From: Anabaena cylindrica PCC 7122
GTDB taxonomy: Bacteria > Cyanobacteriota > Cyanobacteriia > Cyanobacteriales > Nostocaceae
Direction of reading: 5' to 3'
Length of the DNA: 64,000 nucleotides
Assembly (NCBI RefSeq): GCF_000317695.1
Contig: NC_019773.1
Location: forward strand, 1-64,000
The notes under the pieces were generated by a model, which was not told the DNA's origin, ran no database searches, and was given only the letters and a program-made list of their open reading frames with translations. Position 1 is the first letter of the stretch; each line of letters starts with the position of its first letter. Both the position numbers and the translations under genes were made by a program. Below are positions 62,100-64,000 of this stretch, piece by piece.

Positions 62100-62234
62100 C
62101 TATCTATAAGCGATCGCATGATCCTTGATTTCCCCTAAGAATCGTTCAGGAACTCTTAAAGCAACAGTGGGTAAATTCTTCCAGTTTGTAGTTTGCTTTG
62201 GTAGGTGATCCGTCTTTGGATTTTTGTTTGACAT
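62100..62234 (-). CDS. Short hypothetical plasmid peptide, possibly truncated
   Basis: A 44-residue frame (NWKNLPTVALRVPERFLGEI) ending at TAG. It looks like the RHH-type start of small cyanobacterial plasmid proteins (ALRVPE). The same frame stays open after the stop for 27 codons (KTLRGLDSPKELAKQLLEI), so it may be a gene with a nonsense codon. Two interspersed repeats lie inside this region. Confidence 0.35.
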   Translation of the reverse strand: MSNKNPKTDHLPKQTTNWKNLPTVALRVPERFLGEIKDHAIAYR

Positions 62235-63302
62235 AATATTAACCTGGTCGGTTTTTATTATTGTATTATTCTTAGTGCAGTGTACACAGCATATAAAGGG
62301 AAATTAAAGCCTGATTATTGAGCTTGAACCGCCAGGCGGGGCATACATGGAAAATGTCGCACGGATACCTCACGGGTGCGAAACTTTTCAAAAAACTCTT
62401 CTCAGTCATCAAACCACACCCTGATCTAATAAATTAAGGCATGGTTTTATTAATGTGCTAAATACGATTCCCGGCGCTGGTGGTTGCTTCGCTCTTGTTT
62501 CGCGCGGAACTATATTGATCTGTTGGTATCAAATATTAGCCGTCCGCGCTAGTGAGGTCGCGCCCATAGGTTATCGCAACGCACACAGTTATTTTAGGCG
62601 CTCCCATTTCGCCTCCCCACCCCCCTAACCCCGCCGAGTGGGGGAACTTCGGCTCACTGCGTTCGGTGTTAAAAAGGTATTTTAACTAATATAAAAAAGA
62701 TACCCGCGAAGCGCTTCTGGCTTTGCTTTCAAGCTCTCAAGAAATGGTTTTGTTAATATGTCACTGCTCACTGTGTTCGGTAGAGATGATACTGCTCGCT
62801 TGCGCTCGGATTTGCTCACTTCGGGTTAGTAAAGTTGATCAAAAAAACAGGGATATCTACCCTCGTTCGCGTGCTTCGCTTGGTGTTGCGCCTGCCGTTC
62901 CGCTCCACTGGTGGCGAGATTGTAGCACAGAACCGGCTTGTTGAGAGGTTATCTGTTGGTATCAAAGGTTACTAGCCGCCGAACCTGTGCAACTGAACCG
63001 ATAATGGGTGTCGCTCCACTAGTTTGGGGAAAGAAGAGAAAAAAGAGTGGAGCGGTAAAGGTTCTCGGCTAGGCTGCTGGCTGGCGTTCGGGTTCACTAG
63101 CTTTGCTGGCTGTGCCAGCGGTCACTGCGCGTCGCTTCGCTCGCCAAATCAAGAAAAAATACAGCTTCAGAGCTAATCAGCGGTGTGGGTGGCCTTTCAC
63201 TCTTGGGCTTATTTTCTCCGGCTGGTTTTTCGCGCTGCTACAATCACCGCCCACACTCGGCAATTGATCAGTTCACATCAATCCCAACCTTCATTCTATT
63301 AT
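62235..63302. other. Gene-free 1.07-kb stretch with short repeats
   Basis: I see no credible gene. It has a 6-bp hairpin stem (TCGCAC at 62357-62362 with GTGCGA at 62376-62381) and a 16-bp direct repeat ATCTGTTGGTATCAAA at 62518-62533 and 62951-62966. Many short TCACT(G)CG-TTCGGT motifs also occur. It lies beside the replication-type genes and could hold an origin, but no iteron array is clear. Confidence 0.5.
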
Positions 63303-63304
63303 TA

Positions 63305-63411
63305 TAGCGCGAATTCATGCTATTGGCAATAGCAATCTATATACTACATTTATACTACATTTATACTACAAATCCTAGTAATTCCTTTCCATTAGCGCGA
63401 ATTCGTGCTAT
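63305..63411. promoter_or_regulatory. Two near-palindromic operator-like sites and a 13-bp repeat
   Basis: TAGCGCGAATTCRTGCTAT occurs at 63305-63323 and 63393-63411 with one mismatch; its core AGCGCGAATTCGTGCT is nearly palindromic. Between them the unit ATACTACATTTAT repeats about 2.5 times (63341-63370). The block lies just before the GC-rich gene and looks like a regulated promoter. Confidence 0.55.
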
Positions 63412-63438
63412 ACTATATGTAGTCTTTCAGGTGTTGCT

Positions 63439-63966
63439 GTGGTTCAGTCAGTTTTTTCCCGGTTTTCTGCCTTCGGTTTTTCTGGTTCCCGGTCTGTGGT
63501 TTCTGCTGGCTGCTCTGTGGCCGCTGCTTCTGTTCCTGCTGGCTCCTCTGTTTTTGTTGGTTGTGCCAAGGGGGTCGATCAGTTTTTCCGTGGGGTGTTT
63601 CCCACTGCCTCAGTTTTTGCGGCCTCTTCCTTTGGGTCTGGCCGCTCCTCTTTTGCTAGGCGGTCTGTTGCAGTGGTGTCTGCGGTGGCTACTGCGGGCG
63701 GTTTGTGGGTGGCTTTTCCTTCCTCTCCCTGCCCTGCTGGCCTTTTCCCCTCTGCTTCCTCCTCCCGCTGCTTTTCTGGCTCTGGCTCTGGTTCCTGGGC
63801 TTCCCTGGCTTTTGCTCTCGGCTCTGGCCTTCCCTGCCTGGTTTTTTTAGGCTCTCTCCCCTGTCCCACTGGCTGGGATCTTTCTCCAGTTCCCGGTTGC
63901 CCTGGGTGGGTGGGCTGTCCGGTGGTTTGCGGCTCTCCGGCTCCAGTGCAGTTGTCCTTGTTCTAG
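63439..63966 (+). CDS. GC-rich SLOG/DprA-like Rossmann protein
   Basis: A 175-residue protein starting at GTG. GFSGSRSVVSAGCSVAAASV followed by VFVGCAKGVDQFFRG and SFGSGRSSFARRSVAVVSAV, then SGSGSGSWASLAFALGSGLP, form a Rossmann-like nucleotide-binding pattern. This is seen in a cyanobacterial plasmid family related to SLOG/LOG-DprA domains. The sequence is far richer in G+C than anything else in the window and almost free of charged residues, so it may be recently acquired. The antisense ORFs are compositional shadows. SLOG domains often sense or make nucleotides in conflict systems; the role here is unknown. Confidence 0.6.
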   Translation: MVQSVFSRFSAFGFSGSRSVVSAGCSVAAASVPAGSSVFVGCAKGVDQFFRGVFPTASVFAASSFGSGRSSFARRSVAVVSAVATAGGLWVAFPSSPCPAGLFPSASSSRCFSGSGSGSWASLAFALGSGLPCLVFLGSLPCPTGWDLSPVPGCPGWVGCPVVCGSPAPVQLSLF

Positions 63967-64000
63967 TTCTCACGGGGGGTTTTCCCCCAATATTTTTTTA

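Noticed and set aside
63317..63973. Leu/Pro-rich plus-strand ORF (63317-63850) and two charged Glu/Arg/Pro-rich minus-strand ORFs (63579-63973) overlapping the SLOG-like gene
   Set aside because: They are compositional by-products of GC-rich repeats; only the 63439 frame shows a fold-like pattern.
1..64000. tRNA, rRNA and riboswitch candidates
   Set aside because: No cloverleaf-like or conserved aptamer sequence was recognised by eye; a covariance-model scan would be needed to be sure.

Overview
The window comes from a filamentous cyanobacterium, most likely one of the heterocyst-forming Nostocales. The reasons are the very frequent HIP1 octamer GCGATCGC, the AT-rich coding sequence, and many protein families typical of that group. 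It is probably part of a large plasmid or a plasmid-like genomic island. It opens with a ParA partition pair, holds several small ribbon-helix-helix genes, a tyrosine recombinase and a replication-type winged-helix gene, and has almost no housekeeping genes (a TenA-like protein is the main exception). No rRNA or tRNA gene was recognised.

Layout. 0-4 kb: parA with a repeat-rich partner, a small CRISPR array (8 repeats) and a GIY-YIG protein. 4-11.5 kb: DoxX, a Vsr/DUF559-like nuclease, a prokaryotic viperin (pVip) split by an ISL3-family insertion sequence, its nucleotide kinase partner, and small membrane or lipoproteins. 11.6-29 kb: a complete type III-B CRISPR-Cas locus, nearly all on the minus strand. 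In transcription order it runs csx18, cas1, cas2, leader, an array of 32 repeats, cas10(cmr2), cmr3, cmr4, cmr5, a Cmr6-Cmr1 fusion, a CARF-HEPN effector, and then three membrane genes of the MotA/ExbB and ExbD type. A WYL regulator is divergent from csx18. No cas6 is present. 29-38 kb: a small membrane/ATPase operon whose ATPase is split by an IS, TenA, an Rpn-type nuclease and an integrase.

38-46 kb: a plus-strand operon resembling the cyanobacterial ternary conflict systems. It encodes a beta-rich protein, a CHAT protease, an inactive-STAND-like protein carrying the same coiled-coil adaptor as the CHAT protein, a MoxR ATPase, a vWA protein, and a formylglycine-generating-enzyme (FGE)-fold protein. 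The C-terminus of the last looks like the variable region of a diversity-generating retroelement (DGR). A second FGE target lies at 51-52 kb, next to a DGR accessory gene (avd) that is split by a second ISL3 element and truncated. No reverse transcriptase or template repeat is in the window, so the two variable regions are either orphans or served from elsewhere. 46-51 kb is a mobile-element graveyard: a decayed toxin-antitoxin pair, then a MITE holding an IS4-type element that itself holds another MITE.

52-64 kb: HNH and RHH genes, a divergent pair with TRADD-N-like and associated membrane domains plus pentapeptide repeats, and a block of plasmid genes. That block includes a cytosine methyltransferase ORF lying entirely inside a second long ORF in another frame of the same strand. 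The window ends in a non-coding stretch and an unusually GC-rich SLOG-like gene. Throughout, a short repeat (TTTCCCYYAAGAA, often followed by a GGTGGGGGTGCGATCGC-like tail) sits between genes, next to start codons, and in frame inside one large protein.
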